A DNA stretch of 64,000 nucleotides from Candidatus Hydrogenedentota bacterium (lineage in GTDB: Bacteria; UBA8481; J006): positions 34,220 to 98,219 of the forward strand of contig RFFU01000032.1 in the NCBI GenBank assembly GCA_003697085.1, written 5' to 3'. The translations under genes and the position numbers were made by a program. The notes under the pieces are model-generated. The model did no database searches and had not been told where the DNA came from. It was given only the letters and a program-made list of their open reading frames with translations. This document shows positions 1 to 11,061 of this stretch, in pieces. How positions within the stretch are numbered: the stretch's first letter is position 1; the number at the start of each line of letters is the position of its first letter.

Positions 1-287
1 GGAGTCAACGCCGTTCCTCCCCCCGCGATGGAAGGAATCAAAAGAACGGTCTGGCCTTCCGAAACGGTCGTCTTCAGTCCTTCCAAGGCGGCGATGTCCT
101 CTTCCTCGAGAAAGACCTTCACGAAATTTCGGGGGTTTCCCTCGGCATCGAGCACATTCTTTCCGATCTCCGGATAACGCTCCGCCAAATTCTTCAAGAC
201 CTCTCCTACTGTCGAGCCTTCCACTTCGACGACTCCCGCGCCGTTCGTGAAACGCCGCAAGGCCGTCGGTATCTGAACCTTAATCAT
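1..287 (-). CDS. MoaD/ThiS-family sulfur carrier (CysO-like), partial
   Basis: Partial gene; its 3' end lies beyond the window edge. Translation from ATG at 287 begins MIKVQIPTALRRFTNGAG and runs about 90 residues to an SIAGG motif, the diglycine that is thiocarboxylated in ubiquitin-like sulfur carriers. The start and spacing resemble mycobacterial CysO, and the gene follows a JAMM peptidase and a CysM-type synthase, the CysO-CysM-Mec set that makes cysteine from a protein-bound thiocarboxylate. Odd: the frame continues GTALT after the diglycine, so the tail is masked. It could be a short extension trimmed by the JAMM peptidase, or the start of a fused MoeB/ThiF-type E1 domain, which often begins with a similar LTP segment. 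The start overlaps the upstream stop as ATGA. Family confident; the full architecture is not visible. Confidence 0.85.
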   Translation of the reverse strand, partial: MIKVQIPTALRRFTNGAGVVEVEGSTVGEVLKNLAERYPEIGKNVLDAEGNPRNFVKVFLEEEDIAALEGLKTTVSEGQTVLLIPSIAGGGTALT

Positions 288-706
288 TCGACAACGATCT
301 CCTCCTCTCTGAAACCTTTACCGTCTTCCCTCAACCTCCAACATCTTCCTTCCTTCGGTTCCCCCTTCACCACCGACTGTATGACATAGGAGTAAAAAGG
401 CCACGCCCATGCCAGATCCGTTTCGCTGGGGCGGGGTGGATGGTCGGGATGGGAATGGTAAAATCCCAATAGCGTTTCCCCGCGGGCATCCGCATCCCGC
501 TCGACCCGCGCCAACTCCAAGGGCTCGATAAGATATCGCCGTCTCCGATTCTCCTCCATTCTATTTCCCGCCCGCACAAGCCTCGAGACGCGCCGCTCCG
601 CCCCCCTTTCCTCTCCGATCAATATCCCGCAGATTTCCTCCGGGTACCCTTCCGCGGAATGCCGGCGGATGTCCTCCCACAGGAGCCTGGAAAAAATGAT
701 CCTCAC
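284..706 (-). CDS. JAMM/MPN-family metallopeptidase (Mec-like)
   Basis: A 140-residue Mov34/MPN/PAD-1-type zinc peptidase. The JAMM signature is complete: Glu24 in the PEEICGILIG segment, then H84-S-H86 with Ser94 and Asp97 (HxHx7SxxD). In Mycobacterium the homologue Mec releases newly made cysteine from the CysO C-terminus; other small JAMM proteins trim residues that mask the diglycine of sulfur carriers. Both jobs fit here, because the neighbouring carrier carries residues after its diglycine. The start is GTG at 706, overlapping the cysM stop as GTGA; its own stop overlaps the carrier start as ATGA, so the three genes are translationally coupled. Cytoplasmic, no signal peptide. The substrate is inferred from context. 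Confidence 0.9.
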   Translation of the reverse strand: MRIIFSRLLWEDIRRHSAEGYPEEICGILIGEERGAERRVSRLVRAGNRMEENRRRRYLIEPLELARVERDADARGETLLGFYHSHPDHPPRPSETDLAWAWPFYSYVIQSVVKGEPKEGRCWRLREDGKGFREEEIVVE

Positions 707-1746
707 GTTTCGCGTTCCCCGTCCTTCCCTGCGGTATTTCCTCCCTCTCCGGACGAACCCTCACCGGTCCAAAAGGGATCGTGAAGATAGCGCGTACCGC
801 TGTCCGGTAACAAAAGGCCGATAACCAAATGCCGCTTCTCTTCGCGGGCCCGCTCCGCCACGCGCATCGCCGCCACGAGATTCGCACCTCCGCTGGGCCC
901 CGCCAGGACACCCTCGAGCCGCGCCACGAACCGGCACATATCCTGCGCTTCCTCCGTGCTCACCCGAATCAACTCGTCTTTGGCCTCGGGATCGTAAATC
1001 TCCGGAACATCCACCGTCGGGAGATGTTTGATTCCCTCCAAACCGTGAATCGCTGAATCCGGTTGAACCTCCACGATTCGGATTGTGTTCCCCATCGTTC
1101 GAAAGAACCGTGAAGACCCGACCAGCGTTCCCGTGGTGCCGATCACCGAAACAAAGTGGGTGAGGGCCTCGCGGGATTGCGTCCAGAGTTCCGGACCGGT
1201 CGTCCGCATATGAACGCGCCAGTTCGCATTATTGGCGTACTGGTCCGGATAAAACCATCGGTCCGGGTCTTCCGCCTTCATCTGACGAGCCACACGCTGA
1301 GAACCATCCGTCGCCTCGAGTGGATCCGTCTTGATGACCTCGGCTCCGAAAGCCTTCAAAATCGCGAACCGTTCCGGCGAGGCATTGGCCGGCACGCAAA
1401 GAGTGACTCCGATATCCAACGCCGCACCGATCCAGGCATATCCGATTCCCGTATTCCCACTCGTCGCATCCAAAATGCGACGTTCTCTCGTCAGCACCCC
1501 GCGCCGAATCCCGTCCATCACCATCGCCAAGGCCGTCCGGTCCTTCACCGATCCCCCGGGATTGAGCCCCTCCAACTTCGCGATCAATGTGAACCGCCCT
1601 TTGGTCAATTTATCGAGACGAACGGCCGGAGTATGCCCGACGATATCCACAAGACGACCGGCACGCCGAAGAAGCCCCCAATCGATCCGCGGCCGGTCGG
1701 TGTCCTCGGGATGCCAGGAATTGTCCTCTCTTCCTTCTTCCGTCAT
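703..1746 (-). CDS. cysM: PLP-dependent cysteine synthase (CysM type)
   Basis: A 347-residue fold-type II PLP enzyme of the O-acetylserine sulfhydrylase / O-phosphoserine sulfhydrylase family. The PLP lysine is Lys68 in LNPGGSVKDR; a TSGNTG asparagine loop and a GTTGTL phosphate-binding loop follow. The reaction is sulfur transfer to O-acetyl- or O-phosphoserine to give cysteine. With a CysO-like carrier and JAMM peptidase encoded directly downstream, the likely sulfur donor is the carrier thiocarboxylate rather than free sulfide, as for mycobacterial CysM. The ATG at 1746 is preceded by purine-rich Shine-Dalgarno-like sequence (AAGGA), and an N-terminal extension of about 25 residues precedes the catalytic domain. 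First gene of the three-gene operon. The acyl acceptor cannot be decided from sequence alone. Confidence 0.92.
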   Translation of the reverse strand: MTEEGREDNSWHPEDTDRPRIDWGLLRRAGRLVDIVGHTPAVRLDKLTKGRFTLIAKLEGLNPGGSVKDRTALAMVMDGIRRGVLTRERRILDATSGNTGIGYAWIGAALDIGVTLCVPANASPERFAILKAFGAEVIKTDPLEATDGSQRVARQMKAEDPDRWFYPDQYANNANWRVHMRTTGPELWTQSREALTHFVSVIGTTGTLVGSSRFFRTMGNTIRIVEVQPDSAIHGLEGIKHLPTVDVPEIYDPEAKDELIRVSTEEAQDMCRFVARLEGVLAGPSGGANLVAAMRVAERAREEKRHLVIGLLLPDSGTRYLHDPFWTGEGSSGEGGNTAGKDGERET

Positions 1747-1978
1747 CGCCTGTCCTTCTTCCTCTTTCTCCTATCTCCTCTCTCCAAATGCGGAAGATTT
1801 CTCACCACGTGTTCCGCTGCTTTCCCCTTTCGGAAAACCGCGAAGGGAAATCTTATCCGGATATCGTTCCATGGAAAGCCCGCAAATTCCGCGGGGAGCC
1901 GCAATCAATCCCACGAATATCTTCGATCTCTAAAAAGTCATGCCTCTGATTTATTGTGCCAGAACGGGAGGCTGCCTT

Positions 1979-2338
1979 CTAAACCGCGAACGATTTCCCG
2001 CAACTGCACGTCTTTACCGCGTTGGGGTTCTTGAAGACGAAACCCCGGTTCATCAGGCTTTCCTCGAAATCAACCGTCATCCCGTTGAGGAAAAAATAGG
2101 CCTTCGGGTCCAGAAATATCCGAACACCATCGATATCAAAGACCTGATCCTGCTCCTTCGCCGCATCCTCGAAATCCATCACGTAACTGAACCCGCTGCA
2201 CCCTCCGTCGCGTACCCCCAACCGCAAACCGATCCCGTCCTTCTCGACTCCTCGATCCTCGATGATTCGCCTCAGTTCCTTCAGGGCGCGTTCCGTCACC
2301 TCGATGGGGCATCGTTTCACCACGTTGCTCTCAACCAT
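1979..2338 (-). CDS. Iron-sulfur cluster assembly protein, IscA/HesB/ErpA family
   Basis: A 119-residue A-type Fe-S carrier. All three ligand cysteines are present: Cys47 in the GGCSGF loop and Cys111/Cys113 in the C-terminal CSCG motif. These proteins receive nascent clusters and deliver them to apo-enzymes; clients nearby include ThiC, RlmN and a radical SAM enzyme. I chose ATG at 2338 because AAGGAG lies 10 nt upstream; the in-frame GTG at 2347 would sit only 1 nt from the same Shine-Dalgarno. It lies about 145 bp downstream of the histidine kinase gene and about 230 bp before cysM, so it may be separately transcribed. Whether it is IscA, ErpA or SufA is not resolvable from sequence. Confidence 0.93.
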   Translation of the reverse strand: MVESNVVKRCPIEVTERALKELRRIIEDRGVEKDGIGLRLGVRDGGCSGFSYVMDFEDAAKEQDQVFDIDGVRIFLDPKAYFFLNGMTVDFEESLMNRGFVFKNPNAVKTCSCGKSFAV

Positions 2339-2482
2339 AACCCTCACACTCCTTGTCGAAGAAAATTCCTCTCTCTTCCCTCACCCTTCGATCTCATTTT
2401 ATCACTTTTAAAGTCGCCTTTCCACGAAAATCTTCGAACCACCACTCCCGCGATGAAAGAGGTGCTTCGAACTCCCTGTTCT

Positions 2483-4189
2483 CTACGCGCGCGGCAGGCG
2501 AATGATGAAGGTCGCCCCTTTTCCCGGTCTGCTCTTGACTTCCACCGTGCCCCCTTCCCACTCTACACTCTCCTTCACGATCGCCAATCCCAACCCCAAC
2601 CCCCCGTGCTTCTTTGAATAACTCTGATCAACCTGATAAAACCTCCGGAAGATATTCTCCTGTTCTTTCTCCGGTATACCTATTCCATAATCAATCACGG
2701 CAACCTCCACATATTCCCGCTCAACGGATATCTCCACCGTCACCGAAGTCTCTTCCCCGGAAAACTTCACTGCATTCGAGAGAAGATTCAAAAGCGTTCG
2801 TTCGGCGGCAATCCTCCGCATCCTCACCAAGGCCTTCTCCGACGTATCTCCGCCGACACGCCGGACCTCAAACTTCCGATTCGGATGGTCCTCGCAGACT
2901 GTCAAGACGGCTTCCCGGACGAGGACTTCCATATCGAGCACTTCGGGCTTCTCTTCCCGGTCCCCCATCCGCGAGACCGCAAGCATCTCCGAGATCATTT
3001 CGGCCAAGGCATCGCATTTCTTCAAACACTGTCTCATCTTCTCCTTCTGAAGTCCGGTCAACGGTCCCAGGCGTTCTTGCAAAAGCAGTTCGCAATAACC
3101 GCGTATCAGAGCAATCGGCGTCCGCAATTCGTGGGAAATCGTCGCCAGGATCGCATTTTTCCTGAGGTTGAGCGTTTCGAGCCGCTCGTTTATCTTCTCG
3201 AACTCCGCCGCGCGTCGACGCAACTCCTCCTGGCGTTCCGCGATCGCCTCCTGCATCGTTCGAAACGCCTCCCGCATATCCCGAAATTCATCGGTCCCGT
3301 ACACGGGAATCAGACGGGTGTAATCTCCGTGGGTGACCGCCTTGGCGTATTCCTCGATCTCATCGACCGAGCGGGAGAGGATCTCCGCGATCACGAGCGC
3401 CGCGCAAACCGCCAGCACCAGGAGAACGAAAGCGACTTGAGCATTCTTCTTGATCACCGCCTCGATTCTCTGCTTCACCAAGTGCCTTCTTTTTGCAACC
3501 TCCTTCGTGATATCGTCCACATAGACTCCGGTTCCAACCACCCAATTCCACTCCGGCAAGGCCGCCACAAAGGCCAGTTTTCGATATCCTTCCTCCGTGC
3601 TCGTCCCGTCCGGAAGCGGTTTCTTCCAGAAGTACGTAACGAAACCGCTTCCGGAAGTCCGACAGACCCGGTTCATCTCCAAGAGGAAATCCGATCCCGA
3701 GATACCTCGTTTATGAAGTTCCGGATCCCCGACATTGTAAACGCGCCCCTCCACGAACAACCGTTCCAACTTCTCGAAATCATTGAACTCACCGATGCGC
3801 CGTCCCACAACTTCCTCGGCGACCGGATGCATGACAACCACGGCCTCCGAATCCTTTTCCGGATCCGAAAAACACTCGTGAAGCCAAAAGTATCCGTTTC
3901 CCCCATCGTAACGCATGGCTCGAACGATCTCCTTGAACCGATGCCTGGCCTCCTCTTCCGACATTCCTCCGTCGTGAATTTCAGCGAGATATTTTTCATG
4001 AATCGTTTCCACCGTGTTGATCAGCGTCCGCAGGAGGTTCCGCTTGGCCTGGTAGGCTTCCTGCGAAAATCGCTCCGTGGCGATCTTTCCTTCGCGCGAT
4101 ATCAGCTGAATCTGGAGATAGGTCATTGGAAGGAGGGACAACACCACGATCCCGACCAGCGTGATGAGGAGTTTCGTTCGAAATCTCAT
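2483..4189 (-). CDS. Membrane sensor histidine kinase (Cache-HAMP-HisKA-HATPase)
   Basis: A 568-residue sensor kinase. Order: TM1 about 6-26; an extracytoplasmic single-Cache-like domain about 35-245, with the NGYFWLHE and WNWVVGTGVYVDD signatures of methyl-accepting/Cache sensors; TM2 about 251-270; HAMP about 271-330; a short coiled coil; HisKA with phospho-acceptor His353 in ISHELRTP; and a HATPase_c domain with N box (LSNAVKF), G1 (DYGIGIP) and G2 (GLGLGLAI). It should autophosphorylate in response to a periplasmic small molecule, possibly a carboxylate as in related Cache domains. No response regulator gene lies nearby, so it is an orphan here. A TATAAT box lies about 50 bp upstream of the ATG. 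Ligand and partner are unknown. Confidence 0.93.
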   Translation of the reverse strand: MRFRTKLLITLVGIVVLSLLPMTYLQIQLISREGKIATERFSQEAYQAKRNLLRTLINTVETIHEKYLAEIHDGGMSEEEARHRFKEIVRAMRYDGGNGYFWLHECFSDPEKDSEAVVVMHPVAEEVVGRRIGEFNDFEKLERLFVEGRVYNVGDPELHKRGISGSDFLLEMNRVCRTSGSGFVTYFWKKPLPDGTSTEEGYRKLAFVAALPEWNWVVGTGVYVDDITKEVAKRRHLVKQRIEAVIKKNAQVAFVLLVLAVCAALVIAEILSRSVDEIEEYAKAVTHGDYTRLIPVYGTDEFRDMREAFRTMQEAIAERQEELRRRAAEFEKINERLETLNLRKNAILATISHELRTPIALIRGYCELLLQERLGPLTGLQKEKMRQCLKKCDALAEMISEMLAVSRMGDREEKPEVLDMEVLVREAVLTVCEDHPNRKFEVRRVGGDTSEKALVRMRRIAAERTLLNLLSNAVKFSGEETSVTVEISVEREYVEVAVIDYGIGIPEKEQENIFRRFYQVDQSYSKKHGGLGLGLAIVKESVEWEGGTVEVKSRPGKGATFIIRLPRA

Positions 4190-4236
4190 TCTTCTCGTCT
4201 CATAACGTCCCGTTCTTCCTCTTTTTTCCTGGAAAC

Positions 4237-4242
4237 ATTATA
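4237..4242 (-). promoter_or_regulatory. Candidate -10 box for the histidine kinase gene
   Basis: A perfect TATAAT on the minus strand in a locally AT-rich tract, about 47 bp before the kinase ATG. I do not see a good -35 at standard spacing, so this is suggestive only. Confidence 0.4.
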
Positions 4243-4471
4243 ATCTTTTTTTATCACAAATTATTCTTTTTTCCGTTTTTTTCTCCTCGGAATTTGCGCA
4301 ACGCGGTTGTCAAGAACCCGTGGAGCACGGGGAAGCGGCGGAAAGAACACGTACGGGCACGCCGCGCACGGTGGCGCGCGCATACCGCGTGAATTCGAGA
4401 ACCCGCCTCCCTTCCTCTATCGAAGGCGAGCGTGTGTACTCTCGTCCGCGGCGAGTCACTTCGTTCATTCC

Positions 4472-4518
4472 GTAGGTTGGAGAATCCGCGTTCGACTTCC
4501 TCGGGTTGGAGAAACCGC
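4472..4518. repeat. Two degenerate copies of a dispersed hairpin repeat
   Basis: GTAGGTTGGAGAATCCGCG is followed 12 bp later by GGGTTGGAGAAACCGC. Both resemble the better-preserved unit near 13954-13976 (GGTTGGAGAACC, a stem with a GGAG loop). They lie in the otherwise gene-free gap 4190-4541 between the histidine kinase and cysteine desulfurase genes. Small open frames across this gap show no recognisable protein features. Confidence 0.55.
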
Positions 4519-4541
4519 ATACCCCGCTTCTCCGTTTCTTT

Positions 4542-5774
4542 CTAATGTTTCGGAGAGTTTCCCCAGGAAGCCGTTTGGGTCTTCCGCGTCGCGTTCCAAC
4601 GCGGAGACACTCTTCGCAATCGCTCGACTTCCGCCGCCAATCTCTCCACGACATAGTCAACCTCTTCTTCGGTCGTCGCCCGGCCCAGACTGAACCGTAC
4701 CGAACCATGAAGAGATTCTTCATCCTTGCCCATCGCCCTCAAGACGTAGGACGGCTCGAGGTGGGCGCTGGAACAGGCGGAACCCGAGGAAAGAGCGATT
4801 TCGGACATATTCACCAATAAAGCCTCCGCGTCCACGCAACGAAAAGAGACATTCAGCGTCCCCGGAAGACGCTCTTCCGGATCTCCATTCCTTTCCACCT
4901 CGGGGATCCTCTCCCGAATCCTCTCCCAAAGCCGCTCCGTCAGGGAAAAAAGCCTCCGCCCCTCCGCCTCCCTCCCCTCACACGCGATTTTCAAGGCCGC
5001 CGCCAGACCAACGATGCCCGCCACATTCAGCGTTCCGGACCGGTTTCCGCGCTCATGCCCCCCTCCGTGCAGCAGCGGCTCGATTCGGCCGAAGAGGTTC
5101 TCCCGAAGAACCGTCAGGCCGACGCCTTTGGGACCGTGGAACTTGTGAGCGCTGGCGCAACAACAGTCCAAAGCCATCTTTGCAAAGTCAAAGGGAATCT
5201 TCCCGATCGTCTGGGTCGTGTCGGAATGGAAGAGCCATCCTCCCTCCCGACACAGACTTGCAATCTCCCGGACGGGATTCAGCGTTCCGACTTCGTTGTT
5301 GCCATGAATAAGGGAAATCACCTTTTCCCCATCGGGGGCCTCCGTTGCGGCGTGGAGCCGCTCCCGCAAGGCCTCCATCTCAACACGCCCCGTGGAATCC
5401 ACCGGCAGGATCTCGAGGTGAATCTCCGGATTCCACCGGGCTAAATACCGAGCCGTATCCAGCACCGCCCGATGCTCAACGGCACTCGTAATCAATCTCC
5501 CTCCCATCCTTCCGCCGGCGAAGATCCCTTTCAAAAAGAAATTGATGCTCTCGGTCGCACCGGAAGTGAAGATGATTTCGTTCGGCTCACACCCGAGACA
5601 TTCCGCACAGGTTTCTCTTGCTTCCTCCACGGCAGCCTGGGCTTCCCACCCGAAGACGTGATGACGAGACGCGGCATTTCCGAAATCGTCCCTCCAAAAC
5701 CGCCGCATAGCCTCCAGGACCCGTTCGTCCACGGGCGTCGTTGCATTATGGTCCAAATAAATGCGCCGGCTCAC
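4542..5774 (-). CDS. iscS: Cysteine desulfurase, IscS/NifS family
   Basis: A 410-residue class V aminotransferase-fold enzyme that takes sulfur from cysteine as a persulfide for Fe-S clusters and other thio-cofactors. From the chosen GTG start: the IYLDHNATTP entry motif at about residues 5-14, PLP Schiff-base Lys211 in SAHKFHGPKG, an RSGTLN motif about 245-250, and the persulfide Cys334 in the SSGSACSSAH loop. The loop length is typical of IscS/NifS, not SufS. The longer open frame upstream overlaps thiC and is not expected to be translated. The GTG at 5774 lacks its own close Shine-Dalgarno and overlaps the stop of a 9-codon frame that has one (see 5771-5797). Downstream of thiC in the same operon, consistent with supplying sulfur for ThiC's cluster and thiamin synthesis. 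Confidence 0.93.
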   Translation of the reverse strand: MSRRIYLDHNATTPVDERVLEAMRRFWRDDFGNAASRHHVFGWEAQAAVEEARETCAECLGCEPNEIIFTSGATESINFFLKGIFAGGRMGGRLITSAVEHRAVLDTARYLARWNPEIHLEILPVDSTGRVEMEALRERLHAATEAPDGEKVISLIHGNNEVGTLNPVREIASLCREGGWLFHSDTTQTIGKIPFDFAKMALDCCCASAHKFHGPKGVGLTVLRENLFGRIEPLLHGGGHERGNRSGTLNVAGIVGLAAALKIACEGREAEGRRLFSLTERLWERIRERIPEVERNGDPEERLPGTLNVSFRCVDAEALLVNMSEIALSSGSACSSAHLEPSYVLRAMGKDEESLHGSVRFSLGRATTEEEVDYVVERLAAEVERLRRVSPRWNATRKTQTASWGNSPKH

Positions 5775-5797
5775 CGTTCCCGCAATCCCGCGATCAC
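5771..5797 (-). other. 9-codon mini-ORF coupled to the iscS start
   Basis: A strong AAGGAG lies 8 nt before a GTG at 5797. That frame encodes VIAGLRER and stops at a TGA overlapping the iscS GTG (GTGA). Ribosomes loaded here could reinitiate at iscS, making this a coupling leader. Alternatively, a small indel may have separated the true iscS start from its frame. Both readings are inference. Confidence 0.4.
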
Positions 5798-5830
5798 GAA
5801 ATCCTCTCCTTCTCGCCGACCCGGTACCTT

Positions 5831-8991
<3,161 letters not shown>

Positions 8992-9019
8992 CTTTCCCAA
9001 TCCTTTCCATCAAAGGATT

Positions 9020-9025
9020 ATTCTA
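9020..9025 (-). promoter_or_regulatory. Candidate -10 box for the redox/thiC operon
   Basis: TAGAAT on the minus strand about 29 bp before the ATG at 8991. It would give a leader of about 22 nt that includes the AAGGA Shine-Dalgarno. No convincing -35 is visible. The rest of the 9001-9160 gap holds nothing else I can name. Confidence 0.4.
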
Positions 9026-9160
9026 CAGGATTTTGGGTTCCGCGAACAGACGCTCGACGAAAAGAAGAGAAACGGTACCCCTTCTCCTTTCCCGCTTCGT
9101 TTCTCGCCGTCGGGACGTCGAAGAGAAAACGCAAGACAATGAAAAACGGCTCCGGAAACG

Positions 9161-10186
9161 TCACCTCTCTTGATCCGCGTCACCGGCTGTGACATACCAA
9201 TCCTCCGCATTCCCGATTCCTTCGGGAACCTCCGCCTTCTTGGTCGCATACCACATCATCCTCAATCCCTCCCGGCGAATGAACGGAAAGCGAAACCTCC
9301 ACTCCGGAGGAAAAACTCGCCGCCCGTTGAACTCCAAAAGGTTCGCGCCGCGGGCACGGCATTCGCGAAGACCGGCTCGAATCGTCTTCTCGACCGCCTC
9401 CCGCGACCCCGTATTCGCCAGGTACTCCAGGATACGCCCTCGTCCGCCCCCCCCCCTCTCCGGCTTTACACTCCACACGGACCACGTCCGAAAATCCGCT
9501 CCCGATTTGTCTCTTCCCGAAACCTCGAGAAAAAATCGCGGCCACGGAGCCGGATCAGAATATCGGGCCCGGAGATACTCCGTGTTCCTAACCACCCGAA
9601 TACTCCCCCCTCCGACTTCCCTCACCGCGTGACTCGGAGGAAGAAACGCCTCCGACGTTTCTCCAACATCCTGCCGCTCCGTCCGGAAAAAACCCATTGC
9701 TCTTCGGACCGTTTCTCCCACGAGCCGTTCGAATCCGCGCAAACCCGGCAGAGCCGATACACCAAGAGGAAGTACGAAACGATCCGTTTTCCCCAGGTCT
9801 TTCCATCCCATCCTCCGAATGATTCCCTCGCTTCTTTCCGTCAGACCCGCACAAAGCCCGATCGGAAAACGCTCGAGCGCCTCTTGAAGAAGGCGGATGC
9901 CTCCGGCGCGCCCTCGAAACTCCGGGAACACCACCCAATCGATGAACCAGGCGGTTCGAACCACGGCACCGTTTACGTTCAAAAGAACGGGAAGAATCCC
10001 GAAATGACCCGCGATCCGTCCTTCCGAACACCACACGAGATTTCGCCCCCGCCAAGCGTCCGGCGCGGATTTTCGATACCGCCATCGAAGAACCTCTACC
10101 GTCGTATTGATCTCGTCCTCGGGAAAGACTTCTCGAAAAAAAGAAGACAAGGTTTCTAAATCCTCGGTTTCCTCGATCCGATTCAC
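9161..10186 (-). CDS. GNAT-family N-acetyltransferase-like protein
   Basis: About 341 residues. The N-terminal half reads as a GNAT fold: an acceptor-side segment with VLRWRY, then WFIDWVVFPEFRGRAGG, a typical beta4 plus acetyl-CoA pyrophosphate-binding loop. The C-terminal half looks like a second, degenerate GNAT-like domain. Such proteins cluster with polysaccharide deacetylases in envelope glycan loci, and this one follows a NodB-type deacetylase in the same operon. Start: GTG at 10186 with GGAG about 8 nt upstream is preferred; a TTG overlapping the deacetylase stop (TTGA at 10204) and a GTG at 10240 are alternatives. Acetylation of a sugar or lipid-linked glycan is inferred from context; the substrate is unknown. 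Confidence 0.75.
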   Translation of the reverse strand: MNRIEETEDLETLSSFFREVFPEDEINTTVEVLRWRYRKSAPDAWRGRNLVWCSEGRIAGHFGILPVLLNVNGAVVRTAWFIDWVVFPEFRGRAGGIRLLQEALERFPIGLCAGLTERSEGIIRRMGWKDLGKTDRFVLPLGVSALPGLRGFERLVGETVRRAMGFFRTERQDVGETSEAFLPPSHAVREVGGGSIRVVRNTEYLRARYSDPAPWPRFFLEVSGRDKSGADFRTWSVWSVKPERGGGGRGRILEYLANTGSREAVEKTIRAGLRECRARGANLLEFNGRRVFPPEWRFRFPFIRREGLRMMWYATKKAEVPEGIGNAEDWYVTAGDADQER

Positions 10187-10200
10187 GGAACCCGCTCCGA

Positions 10201-11061
10201 TCAATATCGCAGGCGGAGGCGGTCGAGCCGACGCTTCCACACCGCGCGATTCCGCCCTCTCGTCAGCAAGGCCCTCAACGAATCTGCGCTCTGCGATGTC
10301 ACGATGACACGGCGGATACGGTAGGGGAAATCCGTCATCTCCACCGTTCCGAAGATTCCGGTGACGGCGTATTCGAAGCCCGCTTTTCTCAAGACTTTAT
10401 CCGCGCGGGAATCGAAATCGGCCCAGTCCCCGTTCGGAAAAGCCAAGACCGTCGAACACACACCCAGTTCCCGTTTCAATATCTCCCTCGATCGAACGAC
10501 ATCCTGTTCCAATTCGCCGAAACTCAATCCCGAATACAAACCGTGAGAATGGCCGTGGCTCTCGATCGAAGCACCCCTCCGCTGAACCTCTCTCAGTTCG
10601 TCCCAGTTCATCACATCGGAAGGTTGCCGTCCTTCGGGAACGGCTTCCCCCTCTCTCAATCTTCTCTTGATTCCTTCCGCTTCCTCCGGCGAACGTCCCT
10701 CCCAAAAGAAAGACCGACCTGAAGACGGAAAGGCCGTCGGGATAAAAATCGTTACCGGTATCCCCAGATCGACGGCCCGCACCGCCCACTCCCCTTGCTC
10801 GCGGTATCCGTCGTCAAATGTCAACGCCACCTCCCGGCCGCTTGCGGTTCCGGCCGCGACCCGCATAAGAAGGGTGCTCAGCTCGACCGGCTCCCCGCAA
10901 CTCCTGATCACATCGAGATGGTCCGAGAAATTCTCGGCTTCCGTTCTCCCCGTGCTCTCTCCCCCGGCTCCGATCCGATGGTACGCCAATATCCACGGCC
11001 CGGCCGCGGATTCGCTCGAGGAGAAGTCTCCGTCTCCTGCCCCTGGCCACCAGAAACTCAT
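10201..11061 (-). CDS. Polysaccharide deacetylase (NodB/CE4 family)
   Basis: A 286-residue protein with the CE4 motifs: TFDDGY (catalytic and metal Asp) in the first third and the SHGHSHG metal-binding histidines about 80 residues later, followed by AFPNGDW. Family members remove N- or O-acetyl groups from surface polysaccharides. No obvious signal peptide, so it may act at the cytoplasmic face on a lipid-linked intermediate. ATG at 11061 overlaps the Gfo/Idh stop (ATGA). Its partners, a sugar oxidoreductase upstream and an acyltransferase downstream, suggest a small pathway editing an N-acylated sugar. The substrate is not determinable. Confidence 0.88.
   Translation of the reverse strand: MSFWWPGAGDGDFSSSESAAGPWILAYHRIGAGGESTGRTEAENFSDHLDVIRSCGEPVELSTLLMRVAAGTASGREVALTFDDGYREQGEWAVRAVDLGIPVTIFIPTAFPSSGRSFFWEGRSPEEAEGIKRRLREGEAVPEGRQPSDVMNWDELREVQRRGASIESHGHSHGLYSGLSFGELEQDVVRSREILKRELGVCSTVLAFPNGDWADFDSRADKVLRKAGFEYAVTGIFGTVEMTDFPYRIRRVIVTSQSADSLRALLTRGRNRAVWKRRLDRLRLRY

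Noticed and set aside
1156..2617. Long plus-strand ORFs opposite cysM and iscA
   Set aside because: Antisense frames of conserved minus-strand genes, with no domain content.
4254..4723. ORFs in the gap after the histidine kinase
   Set aside because: Overlapping frames on both strands through repeat-like sequence, with no domain and no ribosome site.
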